This document shows positions 1 to 7,253 of a stretch of 18,678 nt of DNA, one piece after another. The notes under the pieces are model-generated. The model made no database searches. It was given only the letters and a program-made list of their open reading frames with translations, and had not been told where the DNA came from. The translations under genes and the position numbers were made by a program. Within the stretch, counting starts at the first letter, position 1. Every line of letters begins with the position of its first letter. Source of the stretch: an uncultured Roseburia sp. (GTDB taxonomy: Bacteria > Bacillota > Clostridia > Lachnospirales > Lachnospiraceae); NCBI GenBank assembly GCA_934358955.1, contig CAKRLC010000053.1, positions 1-18,678 of the forward strand, written 5' to 3'.

Positions 1-131
1 AGCGTGGAAGCCTCTGCTGAACACGCTTCACGCTTTCAGAGGCTTATCGGAATGTTTGCACAATGAAACTTGCAATACTTTTTTGGCAATTTGACACCAT
101 AAACTATCATGCAGACTTTTTGACACCCGAA
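1..131. repeat. Palindromic fold-back repeat (MITE-like), copy 1, truncated by window edge
   Basis: This is one half of a long palindromic element that recurs at 6872-7101, 14343-14574 and 18568-18678. Its central part is the reverse complement of the centres of copies 2 and 3, so it is inserted in the opposite orientation. The visible end at 111-131 is a terminal repeat of the type GCAGACTTTTTGACACCCGA. The other arm lies outside the window. The terminal repeat overlaps the last codons of the signal peptidase gene (107-613). No transposase is encoded; a parent element elsewhere in the genome is an inference. Confidence 0.85.
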
Positions 132-613
132 ACTTTCTGCATAAAAATATCCGGCAATATATTAAGCAAGATAATAAAAAGAAGCAGTCCGCAGAGCATG
201 CACTTTCCAGCCGGTGTCCCTGCATACATGGAAAGATATCCTAATTTGGGAATGCTGCCATAGCATATGCCGACGATCTCATCAAAAGAAACTGCCGCAT
301 CCTCTGATTCGTTTGCATCGCCTTTTGTTATGACCAGCCGTAAAGCCGGATTTACGGAAAGAATCCGATGCGTCACATAGGTTTCATCTGAAACTTTATA
401 AGTAATGATCATCCCTTCCGTAAGCTTTTCTTCCTCAAATGGTGCATCAAACACCATTGCACCAACTCCGATCGACGGTTCCATGCTTCCGCTTAAAACG
501 GCATACTGCTGATACCCGAACAATTTTGGCACAAACAGTGCGATTGTAATGATAAGAAGCAAACAAAAAAGAAGCATCGACAGTGCATTACATATCTTTT
601 TTCCCATATCCAT
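107..613 (-). CDS. sipW: SipW-type (ER/archaeal-like) signal peptidase I
   Basis: Membrane-bound type I signal peptidase that removes signal peptides from exported proteins. Numbered from the ATG at 613, the protein has an N-terminal membrane helix (about 10-30), a catalytic serine in SGSMEP (Ser43), and the VTHRI motif with His82 where ordinary bacterial enzymes use lysine. That Ser/His arrangement, with TKGDANE (Asp99), defines the SipW/ER subfamily. A second membrane helix spans about 137-157. The length (168 aa) is a little short for SipW. ATG 613 overlaps the upstream TGA as TGATG, suggesting translational coupling. A GTG at 616 and an ATG at 607 (GGAG eight bases upstream) are alternatives. 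It is the last gene of the fibre operon, next to its probable TasA-like substrate. The last residues (KVSGVKKSA) are encoded by the end of repeat copy 1. Confidence 0.9.
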   Translation of the reverse strand: MDMGKKICNALSMLLFCLLLIITIALFVPKLFGYQQYAVLSGSMEPSIGVGAMVFDAPFEEEKLTEGMIITYKVSDETYVTHRILSVNPALRLVITKGDANESEDAAVSFDEIVGICYGSIPKLGYLSMYAGTPAGKCMLCGLLLFIILLNILPDIFMQKVSGVKKSA

Positions 614-1179
614 CACTCCGCCAGCTTTCCTGCATCATAGGCATTCCAGATCTGCTCTGCCACATCGCCCCGGTAGCTTCCATCCGCATTATATGCGCTC
701 AGCTTTTTTCCATCCTTTGTATATACAACAGCCTGGACAGACTCCTCTGAAACAGTGATCTCAAAATCTTCTGTCCATCCATCTGCGACCTTATAATGTT
801 CGAATAAATAATCTGTTGCATAAAAGGTATTCGTTTCTGCCGCTTTTAAAATTCCTTTGTAATACCAGAACTCTCCCTTTTTCTCCCAATGTTCCGTCTG
901 AAAATCTGTGATCTTAGCTGCATTTTCCGGAGAAATGGTCACCCGGACACGGACGAGGCAGTCATTTTTTCCTGTATTTACAATCCGCACCTGTTTTAAA
1001 TTCTGCGAGGGATCTGTATGCTCGTCGATTTCCGTCCGGATGCTTCCCGTCCGGAACGTATTTTTCACCTGTACGGAATTACTTTTTACATAGGCATAGG
1101 TTCCCGCCATCGAAGACATTAAGATCGTGATTCCAAGTGCGACCGTAAAAATGATTTTTTTTGATTTTGTAAGCTTCAT
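613..1179 (-). CDS. TasA/camelysin-like SipW-dependent secreted protein
   Basis: Probable extracellular fibre subunit processed by the adjacent SipW-type peptidase. The N-terminus has lysines, a hydrophobic stretch and the SipW-dependent signature ending GTYAYVKSNS, where cleavage would fall near residue 30. It is followed by NTFRTGSIRTEID and a segment (QVRIVNTGKNDCLVRVRVTI) typical of the TasA/CalY beta-sandwich, in which a 'variation from proteinaceous ends' phrase precedes a bVRVkV strand. The C-terminal half is less recognisable. I chose ATG 1179 (188 aa), preceded by AAAGGAG 11 nt upstream; an in-frame GTG at 1200 is possible. It starts 17 nt after the fibro-slime gene and overlaps sipW by TGATG, so the three genes are tightly coupled. 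The family assignment is by pattern; amyloid-type assembly is inferred from TasA homologues. Confidence 0.8.
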   Translation of the reverse strand: MKLTKSKKIIFTVALGITILMSSMAGTYAYVKSNSVQVKNTFRTGSIRTEIDEHTDPSQNLKQVRIVNTGKNDCLVRVRVTISPENAAKITDFQTEHWEKKGEFWYYKGILKAAETNTFYATDYLFEHYKVADGWTEDFEITVSEESVQAVVYTKDGKKLSAYNADGSYRGDVAEQIWNAYDAGKLAE

Positions 1180-1196
1180 TTTCTTCCACACTCCTT

Positions 1197-3596
1197 TCAC
1201 AATTTATTTGTCTGTATTTTTTCCGGATCAAAGCTATTCTCCTGCCCTGCCAGACGGTCTTTTTCCATAAACCAGCTTTGCCTGTCTGCATCATAATGAT
1301 ACCGGTTGATGACCATATCGGTATCTGAAAAATCATCCGCTTTCTTTTTCCGGTTAAAATACCAGACTGTGAAAAGCCCGCTTTCATCCGTCGTCAGTTT
1401 ATTTAATGCTATCTCTCGGAGCTGCGCATTATTTTGTTGTTTTATATCTGTTTCATAGCGGATCGCAGGCAGCTCTTTCACAACATAGGTTCCTTCTGGC
1501 AAAGAATCTATCTCATCCGTTAGCATCCCTTCTTTCTCATATCCGGTCTGGCTGCTTTCCGTAAAACGTACCGACCGATAATAGGTTGCTCCTGTCTCTT
1601 TGTTTGTGATCGCAAAGGTAAAGATCGGGTCTCCCTGGGAAAAATCTGCCCGGTCAATCTTTTTTGCAATACGCAGACGATAAGTTCTCTCCACATCCGT
1701 GATCACCGGCTGGATCGCCTGCGGATCCGGGATCACAAATTTCATATTGCAATTGGAATCTGCGCCACCTCGCTCCATATATAAAATCGTGATCGTATGC
1801 ATTTTTTCTGTGTCGGCTTCCTCCCCGACTGCCCTTAATGCCTCCCACAGGTCTACTTTGTCCGGCCAGACATCTGTGATCTTCTGCCTCTCTCCTGACG
1901 ATCCCGGATTTTTATAATTCGCATAGATCCAGTCTCCATTTTGCGTAAAATACCCATAGTCATTGTAAGGGTATGCGCTGTGCTCACCACCAAGATCTAA
2001 CACCAGCCTGCCATCCAAAAATACCCACAGGTCATCATCACCGCTGAACTGATATTCAAGTGGTCCGGTATAGTCTCCAAGCCGGAATGTAAAATCAAAC
2101 CGCATTCCAAAATATTCATTGTTTCCGCTTCCTTCCCGTTTCAGATGATTCAGCGGGAAAAATCCGTTTGTCGTATTGGCAGTCTGCGATACATCTGCAA
2201 CATAGTCCCTGATATGATCCAGCGTATACGTATATCCACTCTGCGCAAAATTTAATTCAAACCGGTTTGCATAGACTGTTTTTCCTGATTTTGCATCCGC
2301 AGAAAAAAATCCGGGTTCACTGTACTGAAAATCAACCTTTTCATAATGCTCTCCACTCAGCCCCTGTATGATGCCTGTCACAATCGGTCTGGTGTATGCC
2401 TGCGCCGATCCGTTATTCTGATAAGGTGTCAGATTCGTGTTATTCCTGTTCAAAAACACCTCTGTTCCATATTCCATTCCGGCTGATACCGACTTAAAAG
2501 ACTGCCAGTTTCCATTTGCATCATAATAACCTGCATTGGAATTAGTAACAGAAGCATTTCCCATGCTCATCCTTCCACGGCTGTCCGTACTGTCATAGTT
2601 ACCTGCATAGTTCACACTTCCCTGTTGGTATTGTCCATTTCTTCCAACCGTTCCAAGATCGTAATCAAACATTGTGACAGCCCGTGATGTCCAGCTGCCC
2701 TGTTTTTCCGCATAGATCACAGCGTAAATGGTGTCTCCTGTTACCATCACACCTTCCGCAAGTGCATTTCTTTCGTCCGTACTCTCCATGACGGTCTTCT
2801 CATCTACGCTTTGTCCGTTCCCTGTCAACCGGATCACTTTTGTGATCTCAAATGCTTTCTGATGTGCTTCACTGCCGACATCAAGTGAAAAAATCTGGTC
2901 TTCCGTCACCTGATAACTCTGCTGGCGGTACAGCTCCTCATATGTTGTCCCATTCCGGTACAGATGCCTTACTGTGATATCATACTCTGCTGCGGCTTCC
3001 TCCTCTTCTGTTGCTTCTGTTTCTTCTGTAGTTTCCGCTTCTTCCAACATTTCTGTTCCTGCGTTCTCCGGATCATCGGTCGCCGGCTCTTTTATCTCTG
3101 TATCCTTTCTTTCCGTATCTTCTGCTTTGTCCTCTTTCATTCCCGGCTCTTTTGTCTCTGTATCTGCGGGTTCCGTATTCTTAATCTCCGTATCTCCGGT
3201 TTCCGTATTTTTAATCTCTGTGTCTTCTGCTTCCGTATCTGTTATCTCCGGTTTCTTTGTCTCTGTCTCCTCTGTTTCCGTGCTTTCGGTTACTATACTG
3301 CTATTCTCATTTTTATCGTTCCTGTTCCCGGTATCCGCTGTTTCACCGGTATTTTCTTCTGTTTTTCCAGCCTCCTGACCACTTTCTGTTTCGTTCTTTT
3401 TTATCTCCTGTCCAAATGCCTCTGTTTCTGTCTTTTTTACATCAGCATCTGCACTTTCTTCCATAGAAGCGTTCTCTGCAGAAGCTATTTCCGTAGCTTC
3501 TGTTTCCGACGCACTCGTAACGATCATATCAGAGGCTGCCAGCACAATACACAGGAGCAGTGCGATCATTCTCTTCCTGATTTTTACCCTTTTCAT
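1197..3596 (-). CDS. Secreted fibro-slime (PA14-like) domain adhesin with Thr/Glu-rich stalk
   Basis: Large secreted surface protein (799 aa). A basic N-terminus and hydrophobic segment (MIALLLCIVLAAS) form a signal peptide. Residues about 30-205 are a low-complexity Thr/Glu/Asp/Lys-rich stalk with DTEIKNTE-type repeats. A short beta segment (YDITVRHLYRNGTTY) resembles MucBP-type domains. A fibro-slime/PA14-like lectin fold follows around 480-625, with FSGDDDLWVFLDG, LVLDLGGEHS and HTITILYMERGGADSN. A Cna-B/SpaA-like beta domain (RTYRLRIAKKID to YVVKELPA) lies at about 635-735. There is no LPXTG motif or C-terminal membrane helix, so anchoring is unclear. Start ATG 3596 is fixed by AGGAGG six bases upstream; an ATG at 3614 overlaps that site and is less likely. 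The gene overlaps the regulator gene by 68 nt. A matrix or adhesin role is inferred from domain type and the SipW context. Confidence 0.85.
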   Translation of the reverse strand: MKRVKIRKRMIALLLCIVLAASDMIVTSASETEATEIASAENASMEESADADVKKTETEAFGQEIKKNETESGQEAGKTEENTGETADTGNRNDKNENSSIVTESTETEETETKKPEITDTEAEDTEIKNTETGDTEIKNTEPADTETKEPGMKEDKAEDTERKDTEIKEPATDDPENAGTEMLEEAETTEETEATEEEEAAAEYDITVRHLYRNGTTYEELYRQQSYQVTEDQIFSLDVGSEAHQKAFEITKVIRLTGNGQSVDEKTVMESTDERNALAEGVMVTGDTIYAVIYAEKQGSWTSRAVTMFDYDLGTVGRNGQYQQGSVNYAGNYDSTDSRGRMSMGNASVTNSNAGYYDANGNWQSFKSVSAGMEYGTEVFLNRNNTNLTPYQNNGSAQAYTRPIVTGIIQGLSGEHYEKVDFQYSEPGFFSADAKSGKTVYANRFELNFAQSGYTYTLDHIRDYVADVSQTANTTNGFFPLNHLKREGSGNNEYFGMRFDFTFRLGDYTGPLEYQFSGDDDLWVFLDGRLVLDLGGEHSAYPYNDYGYFTQNGDWIYANYKNPGSSGERQKITDVWPDKVDLWEALRAVGEEADTEKMHTITILYMERGGADSNCNMKFVIPDPQAIQPVITDVERTYRLRIAKKIDRADFSQGDPIFTFAITNKETGATYYRSVRFTESSQTGYEKEGMLTDEIDSLPEGTYVVKELPAIRYETDIKQQNNAQLREIALNKLTTDESGLFTVWYFNRKKKADDFSDTDMVINRYHYDADRQSWFMEKDRLAGQENSFDPEKIQTNKL
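3080..3290 (-). repeat. Imperfect tandem repeats coding the Thr/Glu stalk
   Basis: Within the fibro-slime gene, short imperfect units encoding DTEIKNTETG, DTEIKNTEPA, DTETKEP, DTERK and DTEIKEP recur on the minus strand. On the plus strand they appear as pyrimidine-rich units such as TTCCGTATTTTTAATCTC. The stretch probably forms an extended stalk and could vary in length between strains. Confidence 0.6.
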
Positions 3597-4791
3597 TTTC
3601 TTCCTCCTCATCATTTAACTTTTCCAGATTTTTCCGGATGCGAAGCTGGCTATATTTTGCATTTTCCGCATAAAACCGGCGTACAATGCGCTCTGCTACC
3701 AGTTCCCCATCCTCACAGCTGCAGGAAAACAGCAGAATAACATATTGGGAACGGCTATATCTGGATACAACATCCCCCGTCCGAAGTGAGCCTTTGATCA
3801 CTTCTCCAAGGCGGTTCATTCCATTTTTTATCCGGAACTCATCTATCTGGCTCCACTTTCTGTGGCCGGAACCCGCTGGTTCCATTGTCAGTAACAGCAT
3901 CGCTTCTTTCTCCTGGAACCGGATTGCCTTTCGCATCTCCAAACGATAGATTTCCCGAAAAACCGGATATCCGCAGAAAAATACACCTTCCGTTTCCGTT
4001 TCTTCCATCGAAGCCTTTACTTTTCTCATCTTATCCGGCATATCCGATGCATTTGCCCGGATCAGTTTTTCATAAATTTCATCCAGTTTTGCTGTTTTGC
4101 TGATTCCAAGCTCTTCCTTTAACCGCAGCGTCCCTGTCTCATATGTTTCCATTGCGGATTTCCATTTCTCCTGTTTAAACTTTGCATAGATCAGATAATA
4201 ATATAGATCTTCTTCTGCCTCCCCTGTCTTTAAAACATGCCCGCAGAGCAGCTCTAACTTCGCATATGCCTCTGCCTCCACATATTTCCCAATCAATGCC
4301 CTGACACCGGATAAATACAAGGACTGATAATAGGCTGACCTGGCAACTACCCAGTAAAGTTCTGCCAGCTTTGGCAGAAATGTGCCTGTATAAGCTTCCA
4401 GCAGCTGCTCTAATGGTTCTGTTTCCTTCTCGGACAGCTTCTTCCACTTTGCATATCTTTTTTCAAAAATTTCAACATCCACCTGTACCTCAATTTCCGG
4501 ATTCCAGCGGTAGGAACCACGGTCTGATAAAATATATTTCTGTTTTCCAAAGTATTGTTCTAAGAGTCTTCTCAGTCTGTACATCAGGTTTTTCAATGCT
4601 CCGGCCGGATTTCCAACTTCTCCTTCCTGCCATACGGCATCCGCGATCTCATCCGGCATAATTGTCTGGTTTCTCCGAAGTATCAAATAGATCAGCAGAT
4701 TTGAGAGTCTTACAGAGTGGATATTATTATCATCTAAAACAGCGTCCCCCTGCCTGACCCGGAATCTGCCCAGCGTTTCTACTGTAAGCAT
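3529..4791 (-). CDS. BTAD/SARP-type transcriptional regulator with degenerate GGDEF-like C-terminal domain
   Basis: Probable DNA-binding regulator of the surrounding surface operon. Residues about 1-105 form an OmpR/PhoB-type winged helix as in SARP/AfsR proteins (LGRFRV, LLIYLILRRNQTIMPDEIADAVW, LKNLMYRLRRLL, YRWN). Residues about 105-247 match a bacterial transcriptional activator domain (VDVEIFEKRY, LLEAYTGTFLP, DLYYYLIYAKFKQEKW, LKEELGI). Residues about 270-385 follow the layout of a GGDEF domain (FREIYRLEMRKAI, AMLLLTMEP, LRTGDVVSRY, VILLFS, AERIVRRF), but the signature is SRSQY at 346-350 instead of GGDEF, so cyclase activity is very unlikely. The tail is acidic. GGAGG lies seven bases before ATG 4791. 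The 3' end overlaps the fibro-slime start. A ligand-sensing or dimerisation role for the C-terminal domain is inference. Confidence 0.85.
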   Translation of the reverse strand: MLTVETLGRFRVRQGDAVLDDNNIHSVRLSNLLIYLILRRNQTIMPDEIADAVWQEGEVGNPAGALKNLMYRLRRLLEQYFGKQKYILSDRGSYRWNPEIEVQVDVEIFEKRYAKWKKLSEKETEPLEQLLEAYTGTFLPKLAELYWVVARSAYYQSLYLSGVRALIGKYVEAEAYAKLELLCGHVLKTGEAEEDLYYYLIYAKFKQEKWKSAMETYETGTLRLKEELGISKTAKLDEIYEKLIRANASDMPDKMRKVKASMEETETEGVFFCGYPVFREIYRLEMRKAIRFQEKEAMLLLTMEPAGSGHRKWSQIDEFRIKNGMNRLGEVIKGSLRTGDVVSRYSRSQYVILLFSCSCEDGELVAERIVRRFYAENAKYSQLRIRKNLEKLNDEEEENEKGKNQEENDRTAPVYCAGSL

Positions 4792-4876
4792 ACGGCTTCC
4801 TCCATTTCATGCTTCCTGCCTCTGTACTATACGACTGTCTCCCTTTATTTCCCGTCGAAAATTGCAGCCGGCATTT

Positions 4877-5329
4877 TTATTTTTTCATTATGGCTTTCTT
4901 TGCATCATGGATTCTCGCATAATCCAAAACATATTCCGTATTTCTCTTTATCTTTTTCGTTACGATCCCATCTTCATCGGAAAGCTTTTTTACCTGGTAA
5001 ACCGGTTTTTTCTCTGCATCAGTCTTTAAAATCCTGACATTCTTTTTCAGCCAGCTGTAAAATGTACTGTCATCCTTCCAGATCTCTCCGACTGTCTCCG
5101 CCACCGTTTTCCCCTTTTCCACAGTGATCTTTATATAGCTTCCATCTGTTTCGACACGGTCATCTTCTTCAAAATCGTCTGTATCAAATTCCCCTGCATT
5201 TCCTGCCCGGAATGTAACCGTATATTCCTTCGGCTTTTCCGCTGCTTTCAGACTGACCGCCGGCATCAGCCCAACGATCAGTAACATTACCGCAATAATT
5301 TTACAATTTCCGATTTTTGCTGTTTTCAT
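4877..5329 (-). CDS. Small secreted protein of the fibre operon, function unknown
   Basis: I do not recognise a named family. The 150-residue product has an N-terminal signal peptide (IIAVMLLIVGLMPAVSLKAA, cleavage likely near residue 30). The remaining 120 residues are charged and start with a beta-type segment (YTVTFRAGNAGEF) faintly like an InlB-type B-repeat or small beta-grasp module. The distal part (VRILKTDAEKKPVYQVKKL) contains no cysteine. The start at 5329 has AGAGGG five bases upstream. It overlaps the preceding gene by 29 nt, which places it in the same transcript. An 85-nt gap separates it from the regulator gene, the largest gap inside the operon. It is presumably an accessory extracellular component; this rests on context only. 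Confidence 0.75.
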   Translation of the reverse strand: MKTAKIGNCKIIAVMLLIVGLMPAVSLKAAEKPKEYTVTFRAGNAGEFDTDDFEEDDRVETDGSYIKITVEKGKTVAETVGEIWKDDSTFYSWLKKNVRILKTDAEKKPVYQVKKLSDEDGIVTKKIKRNTEYVLDYARIHDAKKAIMKK

Positions 5330-6119
5330 AGATTCCCTCTGCTTTCTTTTTTCGTTCCAAATGATTCCTTACAATTCCAATGGTGAAAAGAACCGTTCCT
5401 GCAAACATAAAAACAAGCACTGCCGGCTCTGATACATCCCCTGTTTTTACTGCTTTTACAATCGATTGGATTTTACCAGGATTCTGTCCGTCCGCTGTTT
5501 TCGGCGTTTTGCTTCCCGGCACGATCACAGGGCGGTCATTTTCCTCATAATAGGCCAGAAACTGAAATGCCAATTCGCCATCTGCATTGGAATAATCGAT
5601 TCCATTTGCACTGTCCATACCTTCGCCGTCTAAGGTCAGCGTCAGATACAGATTCGTATCTTCTCCAGGTGCAAGCTCTGCAACATATTGGAACTGGTTC
5701 AGCTGCGTTATATCAGAAAGACCGGTTGTACTTGCTTCCAGATTTTCAGTATACCCACCTGCTACTGTATCCAAAATATTTTTTGCGCTTTCTTCTGTTT
5801 TTCCGACCGTGATCTCATATTCATATGCCCCGCCTGCTGATTTATTTTTTTCTTCGAGAATATCGGTTGTTTCCTGTGACAGATAAAAAGCTGCTTTATG
5901 ATGGTTCTTATTTTCCAGGCAAAGTGCAACCGTCCTTGTATCTCCCGGTGCCATTCCGGTCCATGCCGTCTTTAGCGTTTCCCCCTGCTCTGAAAAAAGA
6001 AGTTCATTTTCTTCTGTCAGCGTTACCTTTTCCGCTGTTGCCGCATAGGTGTCTGCTCCAAAGGCAAGTATTGCTGCAAGAACTATTCCGGATACATACA
6101 TTTTCTTTTTCATCCTCAC
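5301..6119 (-). CDS. Secreted, C-terminally membrane-anchored protein with sorting-signal-like tail
   Basis: The 272-residue product has a signal peptide (YVSGIVLAAILAFGADTYAA). Its ectodomain holds WTGMAPGDTRTVALCLENKN, YLSQETTDILEE and a repeated pattern around LAPGEDTNLYLTLTLDGEGMDSANGIDYSNADG. This is the layout of surface proteins I associate with TasA/SipW loci in Lachnospiraceae. The C-terminus reads AVKTGD, a hydrophobic helix (VLVFMFAGTVLFTIGIV) and a basic tail, like a cell-wall sorting signal, but a canonical LPXTG is absent and no sortase is in the window. Start GTG 6119 is preferred because AAGGAGG lies seven bases upstream; ATG 6113 is the alternative. It starts 12 nt after the preceding gene. 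It may anchor the fibre to the cell; this is an inference. Confidence 0.8.
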   Translation of the reverse strand: MRMKKKMYVSGIVLAAILAFGADTYAATAEKVTLTEENELLFSEQGETLKTAWTGMAPGDTRTVALCLENKNHHKAAFYLSQETTDILEEKNKSAGGAYEYEITVGKTEESAKNILDTVAGGYTENLEASTTGLSDITQLNQFQYVAELAPGEDTNLYLTLTLDGEGMDSANGIDYSNADGELAFQFLAYYEENDRPVIVPGSKTPKTADGQNPGKIQSIVKAVKTGDVSEPAVLVFMFAGTVLFTIGIVRNHLERKKKAEGIYENSKNRKL

Positions 6120-6131
6120 TCGCTTCCCTCC

Positions 6132-6809
6132 TTATCGTTTTTCTGAAATTGCTGTGATCGTTCCATCTTCCCCAATGGCCGCAAAAACGCCAAATTCCGC
6201 TGCGATCGCATCTCTTGCATGATTTGCCTGCACTGCTGTCACCTGATACTCTAACCGGTATTCTGCATCCGCATAGTCTTTTCCCATAGCTTTTCCAAAT
6301 GCGATCCCCGACAAAAACTCGGTTGTTGCCTGCCCCGGCTTAACCGGTCTGGTATAATATAAAATTATCTGTTCACTGTCCGCATACTGCACGATCCAGT
6401 CATTCACAACTTCATTCTGCCGCGCCATGGCAAGGTCCGTCTTCTTTCCGGATGCATCCTGTATGTACAGGATATCTGCTGCTCCTGTTTCCGGATAAAG
6501 TGCTTCTCCATCTTTTTCCCATTCTTTGTAAAGTACCACCTTCACATAAACATCATATCCGTCTGTGACCATGTTCACGACTTCCTTTGGCAGCTTATAC
6601 TCTGTTCCCGGTACCACTGCTTTCTTTGATCCGTCTTTGCCGCCAAATGGATCCTGATCCTCGTAAATCGTTACCCCGACGCTCCGTATACGGATATCCG
6701 CTGTTGCTGCTTCTCTACCCTTTACATTTGATGCCACGATCGTCCCTCCGGCCATTGCAACTGCTGTAAGAATCCCGGCAGCCATCACAAGCAAATATTT
6801 CTTTTTCAT
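6132..6809 (-). CDS. TasA/camelysin-like SipW-dependent secreted protein, first gene of fibre operon
   Basis: Probable fibre subunit or assembly partner (225 aa). The signal segment YLLVMAAGILTAVAMAGGTIVA is followed by a TasA/CalY-like fold. Recognisable pieces are YDVYVKVVLYKEW (the conserved VkV strand with a following tryptophan), QIILYYTRPVKPGQATTEFLSGIAF (the 'yYy..pl.pGe.t..lfsgv.f' block) and YRLEYQVTAVQANHARDAIAAEFG (the 'tA.AVQA...da....w' block). Start ATG 6809 has GGAGGAG five bases upstream; the in-frame ATG at 6824 lacks one. The gene follows repeat copy 2 and a candidate SARP-type promoter at 7123-7156. It and the gene at 613-1179 would be two different substrates for the single SipW at the operon end. 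A named family (TasA or CalY) cannot be fixed by eye. Confidence 0.8.
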   Translation of the reverse strand: MKKKYLLVMAAGILTAVAMAGGTIVASNVKGREAATADIRIRSVGVTIYEDQDPFGGKDGSKKAVVPGTEYKLPKEVVNMVTDGYDVYVKVVLYKEWEKDGEALYPETGAADILYIQDASGKKTDLAMARQNEVVNDWIVQYADSEQIILYYTRPVKPGQATTEFLSGIAFGKAMGKDYADAEYRLEYQVTAVQANHARDAIAAEFGVFAAIGEDGTITAISEKR

Positions 6810-6871
6810 TACGGCTCCTCCCATTTTTTGTTCCTGCTATCTTATTTTTTATCTAACCGTATTCTTATGAC

Positions 6872-7101
6872 TCGGTTGTCAATAAGTCTGCCTTTTATTT
6901 TTAAGGTGTCAAATTGCACAAAAAAATATTACAAGTTTCATTGTGCAAACATTCCGATAAGCCTCTGAAAACGTGAAGCGTGTTCAGCAGCGGCTTCCAC
7001 GCTTCATGAGTCTTATCTCCATTGCACAAAGAGAAACTTTCCATATTTCTTTTGTGAAATTTGACAATAAAAGTTATGGATCAGACTTTTGGGCACCCGA
7101 A
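6872..7101. repeat. Palindromic fold-back repeat (MITE-like), copy 2
   Basis: About 230 bp with two pairing arms and a nested central hairpin (GATAAG...CTTATC, TGAAGCGTG...CACGCTTCA). The left end reads TCGGTTGTCAATAAGTCTG; the reverse complement of the right end reads TCGGGTGCCCAAAAGTCTG. About 120 bp of core differ from copy 3 at only three positions. No convincing target duplication remains. The element lies between the metF terminator and the fibre operon, starting 62 bp before the first gene. Confidence 0.85.
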
Positions 7102-7122
7102 TCTTTGTATCACATTTTCTAA

Positions 7123-7156
7123 ATTATAAAAAAGAACAGTCACACCAACGTCACAC
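7123..7156 (-). promoter_or_regulatory. Candidate SARP-type promoter: 11-bp-period direct repeat next to a consensus -10
   Basis: On the minus strand the heptamer GTGTGAC occurs at 7156-7150 and again at 7145-7139, a period of exactly 11 bp. Ten bases later comes a perfect TATAAT (7128-7123). No good -35 hexamer is present. Established Streptomyces SARP sites are direct heptamers with an 11-bp period about 8 bp upstream of the -10. Because the operon encodes a BTAD/SARP regulator (3529-4791), autoregulation is a plausible inference. Transcription from here would cross repeat copy 2 before the first gene. Confidence 0.5.
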
Positions 7157-7191
7157 CGCAAGAAAGAACATCAAAAGGAGCATATTTTTCT

Positions 7192-7227
7192 GCAAAACAA
7201 AGAGGAGCTGTCTAACAGCTCCTCTTT
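7192..7227 (-). terminator. Rho-independent terminator after metF
   Basis: A perfect 12-bp stem (AAAGAGGAGCTG at 7199-7210 pairing with 7216-7227) has a five-base loop. On the minus strand it is followed by GTTTTGC, a short T-tract. It lies 26 bp beyond the metF stop and separates the metF transcript from the fibre operon. Confidence 0.85.
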
Positions 7228-7253
7228 GCTTCCGTTCTTTATTTTATTTGGTT

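Noticed and set aside
2964..3740. Long plus-strand open frame (258 codons) opposite the fibro-slime gene
   Set aside because: It is the antisense of the Thr/Glu repeat stalk and the regulator tail. The predicted product is a Cys/Phe-rich low-complexity string with no ribosome binding site, and the minus-strand genes explain the region.
4792..4876. Separate promoter for the BTAD regulator (TATAGT near 4830)
   Set aside because: No -35 at suitable spacing and no 11-bp-period repeat; an internal promoter is possible but not supported.
6860..7111. Target-site duplication around repeat copy 2
   Set aside because: The ten bases on each side (TATTCTTATG and TCTTTGTATC) share only scattered positions; this is not convincing.
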